Shown one piece after another: positions 46,010 to 58,119 of a DNA stretch of 64,000 nucleotides. The notes beneath the pieces are model-generated. The model saw nothing but the letters and a program-made list of their open reading frames with translations. It had not been told where the DNA came from and made no database searches. Source of the DNA: Sphagnum compactum (taxonomy: Eukaryota > Bryophyta > Sphagnopsida > Sphagnales); NCBI GenBank assembly GCA_965153455.1, contig OZ234502.1:13175495-13239494 (forward strand), in the 5' to 3' direction. Within the stretch, counting starts at the first letter, position 1. Each line of letters opens with the position of its first letter. The translations under genes and the position numbers were made by a program.

Positions 46010-47839
46010 TCTTATATATATATATAAACAAGGATGGAAATCCATCCACAAAAAGTACAAGGCTTGTCGAAGCAAATGTAAACACACGAAAGGAAAACCA
46101 AGATCGTCAAAACAATAATAATGAAGTGGAAGACGTAATGCTAAAAGGGCATCCTCAGTCACAAATCAATATGATGGAGGTGCATTAGTTGGTATGTGTG
46201 GAAGAGATGAAGAATTGTGACTAAATGTGACAGCCCATTGAAAAATCATGATGGCTTGCACACACTATAGGGCTATTGACATTCGTTGCCTATAATGAGC
46301 TATAAGCATCGAAAGTACCAAGGAGGTCTATTGATGTTGAACTATATTGGCATGTACATAAGAAGTAAGAAAGGAATCAAAACAAGGATGGAGACAACTA
46401 TAGGTCTCTATGGCAAGGGGAATGAAATTATCTTTGAACATTTTGCTTTGTGTAGGATCATGCCTTGTCTTGAGCAACAACTATTGATACACGTGTTATT
46501 GTCATTGAAGCATGCTGCACCAAATCTGTATGAATCAAATTAGTAATGACAACGTTCGTCAAGGTTTGAAAATCGTCTTTGGTGATGACAATATCCACTC
46601 GTTTTCGTATGTGGTAAAGGAAAAGGTGAAAAACCTCTATGTATGTGAGCTTCATTTTTCGATGTGATAGGTACAATGATATCTCAAAGCATATCATGGG
46701 TTGTAGTGCACCCACTCCTGCATGAGCAACATAGCAAATGGATACCCAAATCATTGATGGTATGACCACACTAGCATCATAAAATATGTTCAACTATAAG
46801 ATGTAGTATATCGAAACAAATATGGAGTGTGTAAGAAAATGGACAAGGATAAATGAAATGAAAGGGTGCTAAGACGAACTAATAACCAAGCCCTTGTTAC
46901 TAGACTTGCACAAGAGCAAAAACATGTTCACACAACATCCAAAAGAGCATTTGCTAGAAGCAAACTAAATTCCTGCTCGTGTAGTTGGTCCATCAAAAAA
47001 TATTGCATTTGAGGATAGGATTGCACTACAACACTTTTGAAAGAAAGACATGTGATTAAACAACCTCAGGTAACATCACACGAGTATTCCAAAGTGCGAC
47101 CGAAAAGGGATAAATATTAATCTTTACATGTGCTAGTACATCAAAAAGAGTAGGGTGATCATCATGTTGGAACAAAAGACTAATGTAAGAGTGATCAAAG
47201 CCCAACATCCTAAAAGGTGGGGGCAACACATTGAACCACTGAGGGAAGGCCTAGCCCCCCTACAAAGCAGGAACGGTGACTTGACAACAAGCCAAATGGC
47301 CAATTGTGGTGTTAAAGGATCTTGACCTTAATAATTTTTCTGACATAACTATGGTATGAACATCAAGCTTGGTATAACGTTGCAAGATACTTGGTAATGT
47401 AGTATGTTGTAAGTAGCTCAGTTGTTGGGCAACAAAATGAAAGCATTGTAAAAATTGCTTGAGGATCTGCGAGCATAAGAAGGCTAACGATTGTGTTAAG
47501 GTCCTCTTGGAACGTTTTTAATACGAAGGATTCCACAAATGGCAAAAAGCCCACTGGAGCATTTATAATATAAAGACCAGACTCAGATGTAAGAAAACTT
47601 GGAGGAAGTGATGTAGATTAGTCTAACCCATGTGGAGACCAAACTACACATTTTATCAATTGCACTAAAAGTTGTAATGCTCCAAACTCCTCCTGTAACC
47701 ATAAAAAAATAAGTAACACATCTGAGGCAAGACCAATTATATGCGTATCATTTGCCAACAAAAAAAAAACACAAGTAAGGTGGGCTACTGTAGTAGGATG
47801 AAGAACATGAAAATGAGCTAGTGCTTCATGCTTTACCAT
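46010..47839 (-). pseudogene. LINE-type retrotransposon remnant with reverse transcriptase palm
   Basis: The minus strand reads MVKHEALAHFHVLHP..., then the palm motif LANDTHIIG (47747-47755 encode AND, where an active enzyme has ADD). A stop follows, then in the same frame LPFVESFVLKTFQEDLNTIV and SLLMLADPQAIFTMLSFC. Later fragments are ALYGGLGL near 47240 and RKRVDIVITKDDFQTLTNVV at about 46590. Stops, a frameshift and the Asp-to-Asn change mean it is inactive. Positions 46020-47240 run parallel to 62740-64000. The 3' end lies near 46010 next to a short (TA)n. Confidence 0.75.
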
Positions 47840-47849
47840 GGGTAAAGCC

Positions 47850-48465
47850 CACAGGTGGGTGACATTCTCAAAATGCAGGGCAGGACTAGGCTACCACTTT
47901 GTCCAAGGCCCTGTTATTCTGGGAATGACCCCACCCTGGGGCTTTACCCTATACAGAATACCAATAACAACAGAAGCACTTCTGTAATAGCCTATCCCGC
48001 TCCACTGGAGAACCCGGAGAGCTTTCCCATAAGTATCCTTAAAACTTGGTTCACATTTGGTTTCACAAACTATAGGTCAAGCTTTTCTGAGTAGGGTAAC
48101 ACCATTGAAGCAGAGCATTCCTGTAATAAACACTCACCTGAGCATAGCCAAAGGGTGCTTATTTGAGGAACCCGTCACTCCAAGGGTGTTAAAGAACATA
48201 AAACACGCGCAGAATTTTTTTTTCATTTTTTCTGTGACACCCAACGAATACAGGTATCACAGAACAAAAGAAAAAAAGTGAAATGCCAGCCAGAGCAGGC
48301 ATTCCACTTTTCAAGACTCCCCACCCTTTGAGAAGGAAAAGTTACACTTGCTAACATGACCTCCAGACACACTAAAAAATGTCTCCCCATGCTTTACTGT
48401 ATCAGGAGTTGTAGAAGTCTTGAGGATTATGTTGCTCAAATCCGTCTCATGATTTGTTCAGTTTG
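47850..48465. other. Intergenic, nothing recognised
   Basis: Balanced composition. Words such as GGGTAAAGCCCACAGG and CCCTGGGGCTTTACCC form a loose inverted pair at about 47840-47950. No gene. Confidence 0.35.
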
Positions 48466-48470
48466 CCACT

Positions 48471-48713
48471 TCAAACGTCCTCTTTACTCTCAGATTTGCA
48501 CCATATGTCAATTAGGCTATCGTCCACGAGGACATCAGATTCACAGATGCTTTGGATGATCTGTTTCTCAACACACCTTGGCACATTCAAACTCTCCATA
48601 AATATTACTGGGTCTGGCTTCACCCCTTCCTGTGACATTTGTAGAAACAATGCTGATGGCTTCTGCCCATGTTCACCATGTCCAGAAAACCATGGTATCC
48701 AAAGCAACCCCAT
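48471..48713 (-). pseudogene. Pentatricopeptide repeat (PPR) protein fragment
   Basis: The minus frame reads SALFLQMSQEGVKPDPVIFM then LN, and RCVEKQIIQSICESDVLVDD followed by SLIDIW.K..S.EDV. These match successive motifs of plant PLS-type PPR proteins (family: ALFxQMxxEGVKPDxVTFxxxLNAC ... QIIQSGCESDVFVGNSLIDMYAKCGS). About 15 residues expected between LN and RCV are missing, and a stop follows. Family members act on organellar RNA; this fragment cannot. No intact PPR gene is nearby. Confidence 0.75.
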
Positions 48714-49269
48714 CAGGTGATGGAATTAAGAACACATTATCTGGACCATTCCAGAGCAGAGGAATCGAGTGAAGAACAAGAATCTATAGTTTGTGTGAGA
48801 GGGCAGCAAAAGAGACAAAGACCAGTTTGCTTACTGCCCGCAGAATCTCCTCCACTCCTGCATTTGCCTCAATCCATAGTGCCCTCCATGATGAATGGCA
48901 TCCTGAGCACCAAACTGCAAAACGTTATTGGGCCTGATGCACAGGTGATGACTGACCTACATTCCACAAGAAACTGTCCACTCTCCCTATGCAATACAGT
49001 GTGATTAGAATGGTATTCTCGCTCCAAGCTTACAACAACAAAAGGCATAAACACTGTCCTTTGCCAAACAAAATTAATGTGGATGAATTGCATGGTTTCA
49101 ATTGAAGGTCCTTGTACAATGGTTTTCCCTCATTCTCTTGAGAAAAGAGATTCCTTTATTCCATATTGTCAGGTGGCAAAACAAGGCCAAGTGGACTGTA
49201 CAATCAAAGTAAGCTGAAACTGGGTGTAGGGTTTACCTGCCAGTGAAGCTCTGACGAGGCAGACATACA

Positions 49270-50060
49270 CTGATAGAATCATTGCTTCTTGAGGCAATTT
49301 GACAGTTTCACTTAGGCAAGAATGAATGTACCCAACCAGCATGCATAGAGTAGCAACATCAAAGTTGTATTCAGGAGGTCACTATTTACAGAGTTGCACA
49401 TACCATAAATGATTGAAGTAACCAGCAGCAAGTTGTCACCATGTGAACAACAATTCCAATACAAAATCTGCAGCAATATTCGTATTGGCAGCAAAAAATA
49501 AGGTCCACCTAAAATTTGAAAAGTAAAAAGTGGGTACAAGTACTTATGCCTACAGAATGTGATCACTGCTTCTTGAGATAACTGAATAGCCACTTAGGCA
49601 AGGATGAACACACCCAACCTACATTCATATAGTGAACAACATCAAAATTGCATTTCACAACCACTATCTATGTATAGAGTTGCACATAACATAAATAATT
49701 TATGTGACCTTCTTATTGGATCTTATTTTCAAATTCATCTTCAAACTTAACTGTAATAGTCAAAATTGTTTATAACATTGTGTAACATCTAAACACAACT
49801 TGATTTTCCAAACCAGTGCCCTTAGGTCCCATGAACTGCAACATGCAAAATTGGGCAGCAAAGATTGGTTTTAGCTTGATTTGTTTAATGAGCTTTACTT
49901 ACTCCCGAAGAATTTGATTTCACTCCTTTTTTGAAGCAACTACACAACCATTCATAATGACATAAGCACCTAACTTACATTCATAGAATGCACAAGAACA
50001 TAGCCTGCATTTATAACCACTCTCCATAGCTCTACACTTAATTGAATTTCTAAATGTTGG
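49270..50060 (+). repeat. Degenerate tandem repeat, period about 285-350 bp
   Basis: The block ATTGCTTCTTGAGGCAA...CACTTAGGCAAGAATGAATG then CATAGAGTAGCAACATCAAA and AGTTGCACATACCATAAAT at 49280-49410 recurs at 49562-49700. A more diverged copy (CATTCATAGAATGCACAAGA...GCATTTATAACCACT) lies at about 49915-50035. Confidence 0.65.
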
Positions 50061-50204
50061 ATCTTCTTTCCATGACTTTATCAATAAGATCTACAAACAA
50101 AAACCATCTAGGTTGGGATGTATAAGGATTCATTGCAATTGGCAAGGGGTCATAAAACAACTTGTAATTTATCAAGGACATGACCTCCTTGCTTGCATGA
50201 TTTC

Positions 50205-50790
50205 ACAAATCACTCTCTCCTTCTGGACTTTGTAAGGACTAGCCACTTTAACATAAGGAGTCAAAGGGTTTATTAAGTAGTGCTTACCTTGAGAAAAGGA
50301 ATGACTCTTTTGTGGAAGCACTTGACTGCTAGTTGTAAATCACAAAGTGCTAATGGAAGCTTCTTGTCATTGGCAAGGAGTCATAGAAGCAAATTGTCAT
50401 TTGTCAAAACAAGCTTCCTATCATTAGCAAGGAGTCATATAAGCAACCTGTCATTTAATAAGGATAGGACCTCATTATGTACATTTCAACACTAATCACT
50501 TTCTCCTTCTGGACTTTATAAGGACAAGTCACTTTAACATAAGGATTGAAATGGCTTAATAAGAAGTACATACCTTGAAGAAAGTGATTGTTTTGTGGAA
50601 GCACTTGGACTGCTGCTTGTTAATCACCTAATCCTTGAAGCATGCTTCTAGTCATTCCAACAAGGAACAATTCCGGAGTCATTCAAGCAACACAAGTTTC
50701 TAATGTGCTTAGAGGAAGTTGTACTTCCACTCAAGTTCAAAAAGTGATTAATATTTCCTACAAGCATTTGGACTTCCACTTGCTGTGATG
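50205..50790 (+). repeat. Tandem duplication, 286-bp period
   Basis: CTCCTTCTGGACTTTGTAAG at 50217 recurs as CTCCTTCTGGACTTTATAAG at 50503. The order of CACTTTAACATAAGGA, TACCTTGA, TTTTGTGGAAGCACTTG and GACTGCT is the same after both. Inside the first copy there is a shorter tandem (TCAT.GCAAGGAGTCATA.AAGC, about 55 bp apart). Confidence 0.75.
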
Positions 50791-50799
50791 AAAGTCCAC

Positions 50800-51735
50800 A
50801 CCATTTTCCAGTACATAATATAACAAATGAGCATGTATAACTATTCCATAAGCAATTGAGATCCTTAAGTAAACAACATGCACAACTGCACCAAAACCTT
50901 GATCAAAACTCTTCTATCCTTGGACCCAGAATTGGCACATGCTTCCATTATTCTGTCTTGAAATAAACCCCACAAATCTGTTGCAATATCTACACGGATT
51001 TATAACCATGTGTGAAGTAGAGGTTGTTTAGGTCAGTCCATAATACCTTGCAGGGGCTTTGAAAAACTTCTGAGCAACAAAATTGTTAACTTATCTCAAG
51101 CACCATCCTTGGATCTTTGACCTTGCAGAGTTTAGATGCTCCAAAACTTCTACAATTGAATTTAAGTAGCCAAGAGCTTGCAGCTTCAAAACCACAGTTT
51201 AAATTAATACAAGTTTCACATGTAAGTAATAACTTGATCACAAAATAAGCCCTAGAGATTAAGAGCATTAAGCACACTTCAAAGACAGTTTACAATGTAT
51301 GAGAAAGATGGCAATTCCAGTACCACTTGGGATGCAAAAGATTACATGCTCAAATATGGAAACTATGTTATTGTGAAGTAGACTCAAGTAAAAACCTTCC
51401 ATTTGCGACCTTCGCACATTTTCTGCTCAACAACAAGGTAGAAGCTCCTTGTTCATCTGTCTCACCAGAGACATTTTTGGTGACAAAATTCTTGTCAGAA
51501 AAATGTTCAAATTTTGTCCATCACTATTTGACTTTGTCAACTCACCTAACATTTGCCATGTGTTAGTTGAAACAACAATTAGTCCTTCCCAAGCAAAAGC
51601 ACCTTGGACTGGGTGGCTCCTTTTAGCATGCTTGGACCCCTAAACACCAAAATGTTTAGTTTGAACTATTTATTTGCAAACCCATCTCCAAGGAGGAAAA
51701 CGAATGGTTAATCCACAGTTCCAACTATTAATACA
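50800..51735. other. Intergenic, nothing recognised
   Basis: Mixed composition, short frames on both strands without domains. Confidence 0.35.
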
Positions 51736-51739
51736 CTCA

Positions 51740-52600
51740 ACTTGTAGCACTTTAGACCCAAAAAAATTAGACCATTCAAATAACGATATTCAAAATTGAA
51801 ATGTCGATCTTTTGACTCAATTATTTTCGGAACTGAAATATTAAGTTTTAGAATCCAAAATAATAATTCCGAATGCAATTTCAATTTTCAAATGAAATAA
51901 GTTTTTAAAATTTAAATTAGAAAATTCACAATTGAAATATTGAGTTTTAGAATCAAAAATAATAAATGAAGAATTGAAATACCAATTTTTAGATCAGATA
52001 AGCTTTTTGAATTTAAGCAGAGATTTCAAATTCAAATTATTTTAAAAAAAATTTGAAATAGTAGTTTTCAAAATTGAAATATAATTTTTCAAATCAAATG
52101 TTTCTTAAAAAAATTAAATTTAAAAATTCGGTATTGAATTATTAATTTTAGATCCAACTAGTTTTTTTCAAATTCAAAAAAAAGAGAAGATTTCCAAGAA
52201 CAATTTTTAGAATAAAATATCAATTTTCAGATTCAATTTTCTTTAAGTTAATAATTTAAAAATGAATTCCAACAGCAATTTTCAGAATTGAAACATCGAT
52301 TTTATTGTTTAAATATAATTTTCATAATTGTAAATATAATTTTAAATTCAAACATATATTTTTGAATACAACTAACATTTTAAGGAATTCGTATTTAAAT
52401 TTTTTAAATTCAAATAATTTTTTTAGACTTCAAATAACAATTTTTAAATTCAAAATATAATTTTCAGAATTGAAAGAAAAGTTTTCAGTATTGAAATATC
52501 AATTCTTTATATTCAAATATAATTTTTAGAACTAAAATATTAATTTTTGTTTGAATAATAAATTTCAAAGTTCAAATATTAATTTTTAGATTTATTATAT
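51740..52600. repeat. AT-rich degenerate array of TTCAAATTTGAAAT / ATTTTTAGAATTGAAAT words
   Basis: Nearly 900 bp in which words like TTTTAGAAT, GAAATATCAATTTT, TTCAAATT and AATTGAAAT recur every 20-40 bp with heavy drift. It ends in a palindromic ATATATATATACATATGTGT region at about 52605-52650. Confidence 0.6.
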
Positions 52601-52712
52601 GAAATATATATATACATATGTGTAATTAATATACACACAAATATATATTTATGATATATGGAACATATCATAAATATAATGTTATTACATACATAAAAAT
52701 ATATTCATTTGT

Positions 52713-52979
52713 CACTGTAAAATAGTTTTAGGATGTAAATAATTTGGTGACTATTGCGACTAATGGGACATATCAATCTATTAATCGATGAAAATAAACT
52801 TAAAACCCATCTAACTGATAGGATGAAATTTTCAATAGTTGCATCATAGTTGTAAGAATGACCAAAATAATTTAAATTTGATCTTATAGTTACAAATACT
52901 CTAAACTTAGTCACAAATGATTACAAGTGGCATGTAGTCGCAAATGGAGTGGTTACATTTTGGTTGATTTCTACTAGTG
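52713..52979. mobile_element. Mini-CACTA (En/Spm-type) non-autonomous element
   Basis: Begins CACTGTAAAATAG and ends CTACTAGTG (reverse complement CACTAGTAGAAATC). It is flanked by 3-bp direct repeats TGT (52710-52712 and 52980-52982), the size expected for CACTA elements. Sub-terminal words GTGACTATTGCGACTAATGG (left) and GTAGTCGCAAATGG (right) are inverted relatives. It is 267 bp long, has no coding capacity and needs an outside transposase. Confidence 0.7.
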
Positions 52980-52989
52980 TGTGGACTTT

Positions 52990-54780
52990 TTGTTTTTCAA
53001 ACATTGAACCACCTTAGCATGCATACATTTGTATGATTTGTTTATCTTTTTTTTGAGCTAGTTGAACAAGGTTTAGAGAGCTTGATGACTATCCAGAAGG
53101 CTTTGATTATTTGCAAAAGTTATAAGGTGAAAGCACAGTCAAAAGAGCCATGGGCACAAAGGTAAAAGTCTTTTACCAAAGACGGCACAAGACACATACA
53201 TGCCGTTTTCCAAGGACTGCACATGTTGTTTTTTTGTTGGTTTATAACTTCAAAATTCAATCTATTTTGGGTACCCCTTTTAACACTGCATTTTAAATAT
53301 AAATAGATTTTGATTACAAATAGATTTTATATCATGTATCTTATGCATTCATGCCCTCTATCACATAAACATGAATTTTTTTTGTTAAAAACACATTTTT
53401 AAAATTCATAGTTTTCAGGGACAAAAACATTTTTTAGTCAAATGTGCTCAAATTGATTATAAAAACAATTTTCATTAGTTCAAGTCCTTTTGCCTTTTCT
53501 AATCATCAATGTTAAAATCTTTTCCAATTTTCAAAAGGAATGGTGCACATTTGGTAGAAAAAAAAGGATGTTTAAAAAAAACAAAGATTGTCCATTCTCG
53601 AGGTTTGCTCGTGCTTTCAACATGCAAAAACATTTTTAATTTGTGTCAAGCTTTAAGCATATAAAGTTTGCAATTAATGGAAAAAAATCCACAAAACGTT
53701 ATGACAATCCAAACTATTATGCTTCACAAGTGATATTTCAAACATACAAAATGCAGTTTTAAGGAATGTCTGTCACTCAAAGGTGGCTCCTTTGACTATG
53801 CTTTTACTCAATAAAGAATCTTTTGTTTTGCAACTAAAGTTTTCGAAGTGCTTGATTTTAATGGACAATTGTAAAGGAACTACATAAGGTGTGTAGTTAT
53901 TCTAAGTTTTTCCAAAAACCCATACCTAAGGACAAATCAATGTGCTATCCAGAGCACTGGGTGGAATTGAAAACCCATAAAGAAATATTTGCAAGCCTAC
54001 GATTCATGGGAGTCAAGGTTTTTAATAACTTTGCAAGTTTGAGCTGTGTTTGTACTTGAATGACCAATCAAATAAATATTAAAAGATGTGAAGCTTTTAG
54101 TTTAAAAATTTATGTTAGTGGCTATGGAAATCAGCACCAAGCCAATGCTAGAAGGCAACAAGGAACATTGATTCCTTCCAAGTTCTAGTTGGCTATAAAA
54201 CGTGGTTTCAACTTGTGGAAGAAAGTTTTTATGGCTCCATTTTTTCCTCCAAATATGGTGGTGATACAAGTTAAATATTTGTAGGAACAAAAGTTTATTA
54301 GGAAAATTTTAAAAACCATGTTCTTTATATATGTCCTTCCTTAACATTACCAATTCATTAAATTTTGATGTGATTTTTTTTCATCAAATTGACATAATGT
54401 AGTTGCATAAATATGAGCATGGGTTTTTTGTATAAAAATTTTGAAATCAATTGCATCATTTTATGCATTCCTTTGCATTCCTTTAACAAAAAACTATAAT
54501 ATGGACATTTGGTCCCTTTTGAATCAAGGGACTAAAAAGGAATTCTACACAACATCCAATAATTGTTCGATTTTTTTTACAGCTTATTTTTTCAATATTT
54601 TAATTGTAGGAAAACAAAAAGACACCATAGTTATAATATACTAAACACTATGAAAATTTAAAATTGTTCATTAAAGTTCCTTTTTAGTTATACACTCCTT
54701 TTTGGTACTCGAATCATAAATGGACCCATTAGTGTTATCACAAAGGCATGTGCTAATTAACAATGGTTAATTGCACAACA
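52990..54780. other. AT-rich intergenic DNA
   Basis: No gene, RNA or repeat could be supported. Confidence 0.45.
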
Positions 54781-54784
54781 CATT

Positions 54785-55020
54785 CAAGATGATATTTAAA
54801 CATATTTCTCGTAATATAATTGTGGATTGCCAACTGTACTATGTTGGATGACACAACACTTTTAGAATTACATTTACAGAGATCTTCCATAATACACTTA
54901 TGGATTACGAATGGAAAAATCAAATTCCATGTTCCAACATTTTTTAATATGTGATTTACACATATTTTTCATAATGTAGATATGAATTACCAATGGGTTC
55001 TTTGAATTCAAAAGTACCTT
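54785..55020 (+). repeat. Degenerate tandem repeat, about 80-bp period, three copies
   Basis: CGTAATATAATTGTGGATTG (about 54810), CATAATACACTTATGGATTA (about 54888) and CATAATGTAGATATGAATTA (about 54970) head three related units, each with a CCAA/CGAATGG word after it. Confidence 0.6.
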
Positions 55021-55029
55021 GTGAACCAT

Positions 55030-56057
55030 AAAAAATCTGCAAAAAAAAGCATTGTAAATGCACTTGAATTGCATAACAAATGCAATTACTATAGGCTGTT
55101 TAACAATAGTTAAATGCATGATGCTTTTTAAAGTGATATTAAAACCTAATTTCTTAGTTTAAAGACAAATTTCTAACAAAATGGCATAGGGAGGCACATT
55201 CAAAATCATAAAAAATCTATGAGAAAATCGTTTTTAAACGCTCAAAATGTTGTAGTGATTACGTACAGCTGCCTTAATCCTCAAGCAACCCATGCACAAC
55301 TTCGGACTTAAATATACAGGCTTATATTATGTTCGTCACCTTCTTATCTTTTTTAGAAATCACACATGTTCAATCCCAGTCTGATCAATTGCTGACATAA
55401 TCAAATAAGCCATTGATTCAGCATTCCTAAAGTTGAAATGGATTCCAGAAATTAGGAATCTCCTCCAACTAGACTAATGGTGCATGAAAGCTACAGAAAA
55501 ATGCTCAAGACTAGTGGCAATATCACCCATGGCATATGTATAAAATTTTGATGGCAAAGAAACCTCGCCAGTCCCTGCATTGGATCCAGTGCAAAGAAAA
55601 TAAGGGTTGGAAGAGAAGATGTGTTAAGGAATATTTAGTATATATATCTAGCAGGAAATACAAAATACGTATGTCCATGACATAGAAAACCAGTCCAACA
55701 AACATAAAAGACGTTGCTAGCAATACCAATCTGCTTCTACTATGGTGTCGATCGGTTTAGTTGCTTCAGAAAAGCAACAGCTAGCAATATTACGAAAACC
55801 TCTCATGCTCCTGGAAAGGATCTTGAACTACGTCGCCTTCCCCAAGTGTAGCTTGCATAGCCCATGAGCGGTGGAACTCTCATCTTACCAATCCTACTAC
55901 TACAGCGAGTAGAATCAGCAGAATCATTATTGCTATTTATAGTTATATACAATATAGCTTCTCCACTACACACACGTTTGTAGTGGATTTTTCTTGCTTG
56001 TTCAGAGACTGAAATCTAGCTTTAGAATCTAGATCTGTTGCCATGAATCAGCTCGAT
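55030..56057. other. 3' flank of the chitinase gene
   Basis: Contains the probable 3' untranslated region on the minus strand. An AATAAT-type word on the minus strand near 55925-55935 could serve as a polyadenylation signal, but no perfect AATAAA was placed. The minus frame at 55523-55729 has no domain. Confidence 0.4.
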
Positions 56058-58119
56058 TTATGCTGAGCATCCACTCTTGCAGCACGGGAAGTCAAAAGAT
56101 TCTTCTATAGCTGGTATGTCTTTAATCTGTAGGTTCACCCGGTAAGGGGTTGCGTCTTTGCAATCAAGGTTTTCGCCGGGGCTCACATTCAGGGAGCCTG
56201 AAAAGTCTTTGTAGTAATTGACGCGGTTCTGACCCTCTTTACCCCACCTTGGTCCGCACTCTTCGCGGCCGTTGATGATGTTAATAGTTTGGCCAAATCC
56301 AGGTTTTCTTCCCAATTCCACATCGTTGGCACTGGGAGACCACCTGCCCACCATGAAGTCATGGCAGGAAGGCTTGTCGTATTGGGGTGTTGTCCAGAAC
56401 CAAATTGCCGTCTTGAATGCCAAAACTGGGTCCTCTGCCACCTTATCGGGATTACAGAGGATATCGGAACCCACAGAGGGGCTCGCGGCACCATAATTGA
56501 AATTCCTGTAGAAGATGTGAAAATTGGTAAAGCCAAAATGCATAGAAGATATTGTGAGCGTCTCGTAGGTTAGAAAACCAGAAATAATAGACCAATAATA
56601 TTGTGGAAGTAGCTTAACTAGGTATGTCTATTGTTTGTAACACATCAAAAAACCAAGGGCGGTTGAATTGAGATTTTTGAAAGCTCGAGCAGATTCAGAT
56701 TCAGTAGGTACAGCTTTTTAAGTGGCTTATGCAATTAATATGTGACATATAATCATCTTGTCCAGCTTCCTTAAAGCAGGATATTCTCTACTTACCATGA
56801 TAGTTGAAGAGGGCCGCGTCCAAAGTATTTCTTTCCCGCAGCACAGCAATACTTTCCACCGGGCTGGCATAAAGTATCCTGTCTTATTTCATTAACATGA
56901 AACAGACCTGCATCGTCAAGACATAAAAAACAAGGTGAATTTGACGAAACATATTGTATAGTAATCTAAAGGTACATTTCCATGATCTTTACACCTGCAA
57001 CTGCCAGGTGTGGGTTTTCTCAAAGTGGGTTTAGAAATAGTGAGGTGAACAAAGAAACCCTTTTGCCATCCTATGACCAAATTAAAAGGTGGTCACCCGG
57101 CGTCTATCGTGGGCACTAGTTCTTTCAAAAAAATTCATTCTATCATGCACGCAAGACCAAGATTTAGCACTGCAAGTACCCCTCTAGGCGCATTTCAAGC
57201 AATTGTAACAAAACCGTGGAAAATAGTGAGTGAGCGGAAGACATGGAAACGTACCCTATGGCTTAGAACACGCTGCTTCCTATTCTTAGTATTAACATTC
57301 AGATGCCTCATCTTCCGACTCCTAAATCCCCATTAGTATAATAAGTATGACAATTTTACAGTAGATGTCTAAAACATGTTGGTTCAAATTGTGCCACACG
57401 CAACTGAAATTCTTAATGCAGCTCTAATTAATATTTGGTGATAAGTACTCTAGCTAGAAAGTCTTGAGTCAAACATGTGCTGCAAGACACAATATTCTTC
57501 AAAGCGAACCGAATTGATTTTGAAACATACATGATGTCTCCTGACATACGTTGGCGCAGAATGCAGCGACCTCTTGCTTCCTTTGCTCCATGTCACCCGT
57601 GGCTGCAAATTCTGGGAAAGATTTAGCTGCCTCGATGAATGATTCATAATTGTAAAAAGACTTGTTCCGGTTCGAAAAGAAGGAATTGAACAAGGACTCG
57701 CTTAGTATTTCTCCCAGTCCACCCGGAGCCGGAGAAGTCGACTGAGGCGGCGTTGTACACGGGCCGCTCTGACATCCGTTGCCGCAATAGGGGTCGGTGG
57801 ATCCACAATAGCCCCATTTACTACAACAATAGTTACTCGGGCACAAAGCGCCGTGCGCTCCCGCCCCGCATTGAGTCGACGGTGTCGGCGGAGGGGGCGG
57901 AGGAGGCGGAGGAGGAGGGGGCGGAGGAGGCGGCGTTGTACACTTGCCGCTCTGACATCCGTCGCCGCAATAGAGGTCGCCGGTTCCACAATAGCCCCAT
58001 TTACTACAACATAAGGTATTTGGGCACAAAGCGCCGTCCGCTCTCGCCCCGCATTGTTCCGAAGCAACTTGAACGACAAAGGCCAAAACTAGTACTACAA
58101 CTACTGGAAGGACCTTCAT
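56058..58119 (-). CDS. Secreted GH19 chitinase, two hevein domains, class IV-type catalytic domain
   Basis: Three exons read from the minus strand: 58119-57531 (589 bp), 56907-56796 (112 bp) and 56505-56058 (448 bp). Introns are about 623 and 290 bp with donors GTATGT and GTAAGT and AG acceptors. The joined frame is 382 codons plus TAA. The enzyme hydrolyses beta-1,4-N-acetylglucosamine chains (fungal or arthropod chitin) and should be secreted. Residues 1-20 form a signal peptide (MKVLPVVVVLVLAFVVQVAS). Hevein-type chitin-binding domains span about 22-60 and 83-121, each with all eight cysteines and the SKWGYCG core. A 16-proline hinge (63-78) separates them. The catalytic domain starts near 137: LFNSFFSNRN, FIEAAKSFPEF, both catalytic glutamates (E194 in QETS, E203 in HVNEI), YFGRGPLQLSWNFNYG and LAFKTAIWFWTT. 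The usual His before the first Glu is Gln here. Loop deletions put it with class IV. Two hevein domains split by a hinge is not the textbook class I or IV layout. Exon joins are inferred from splice signals and family fit. Confidence 0.93.
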
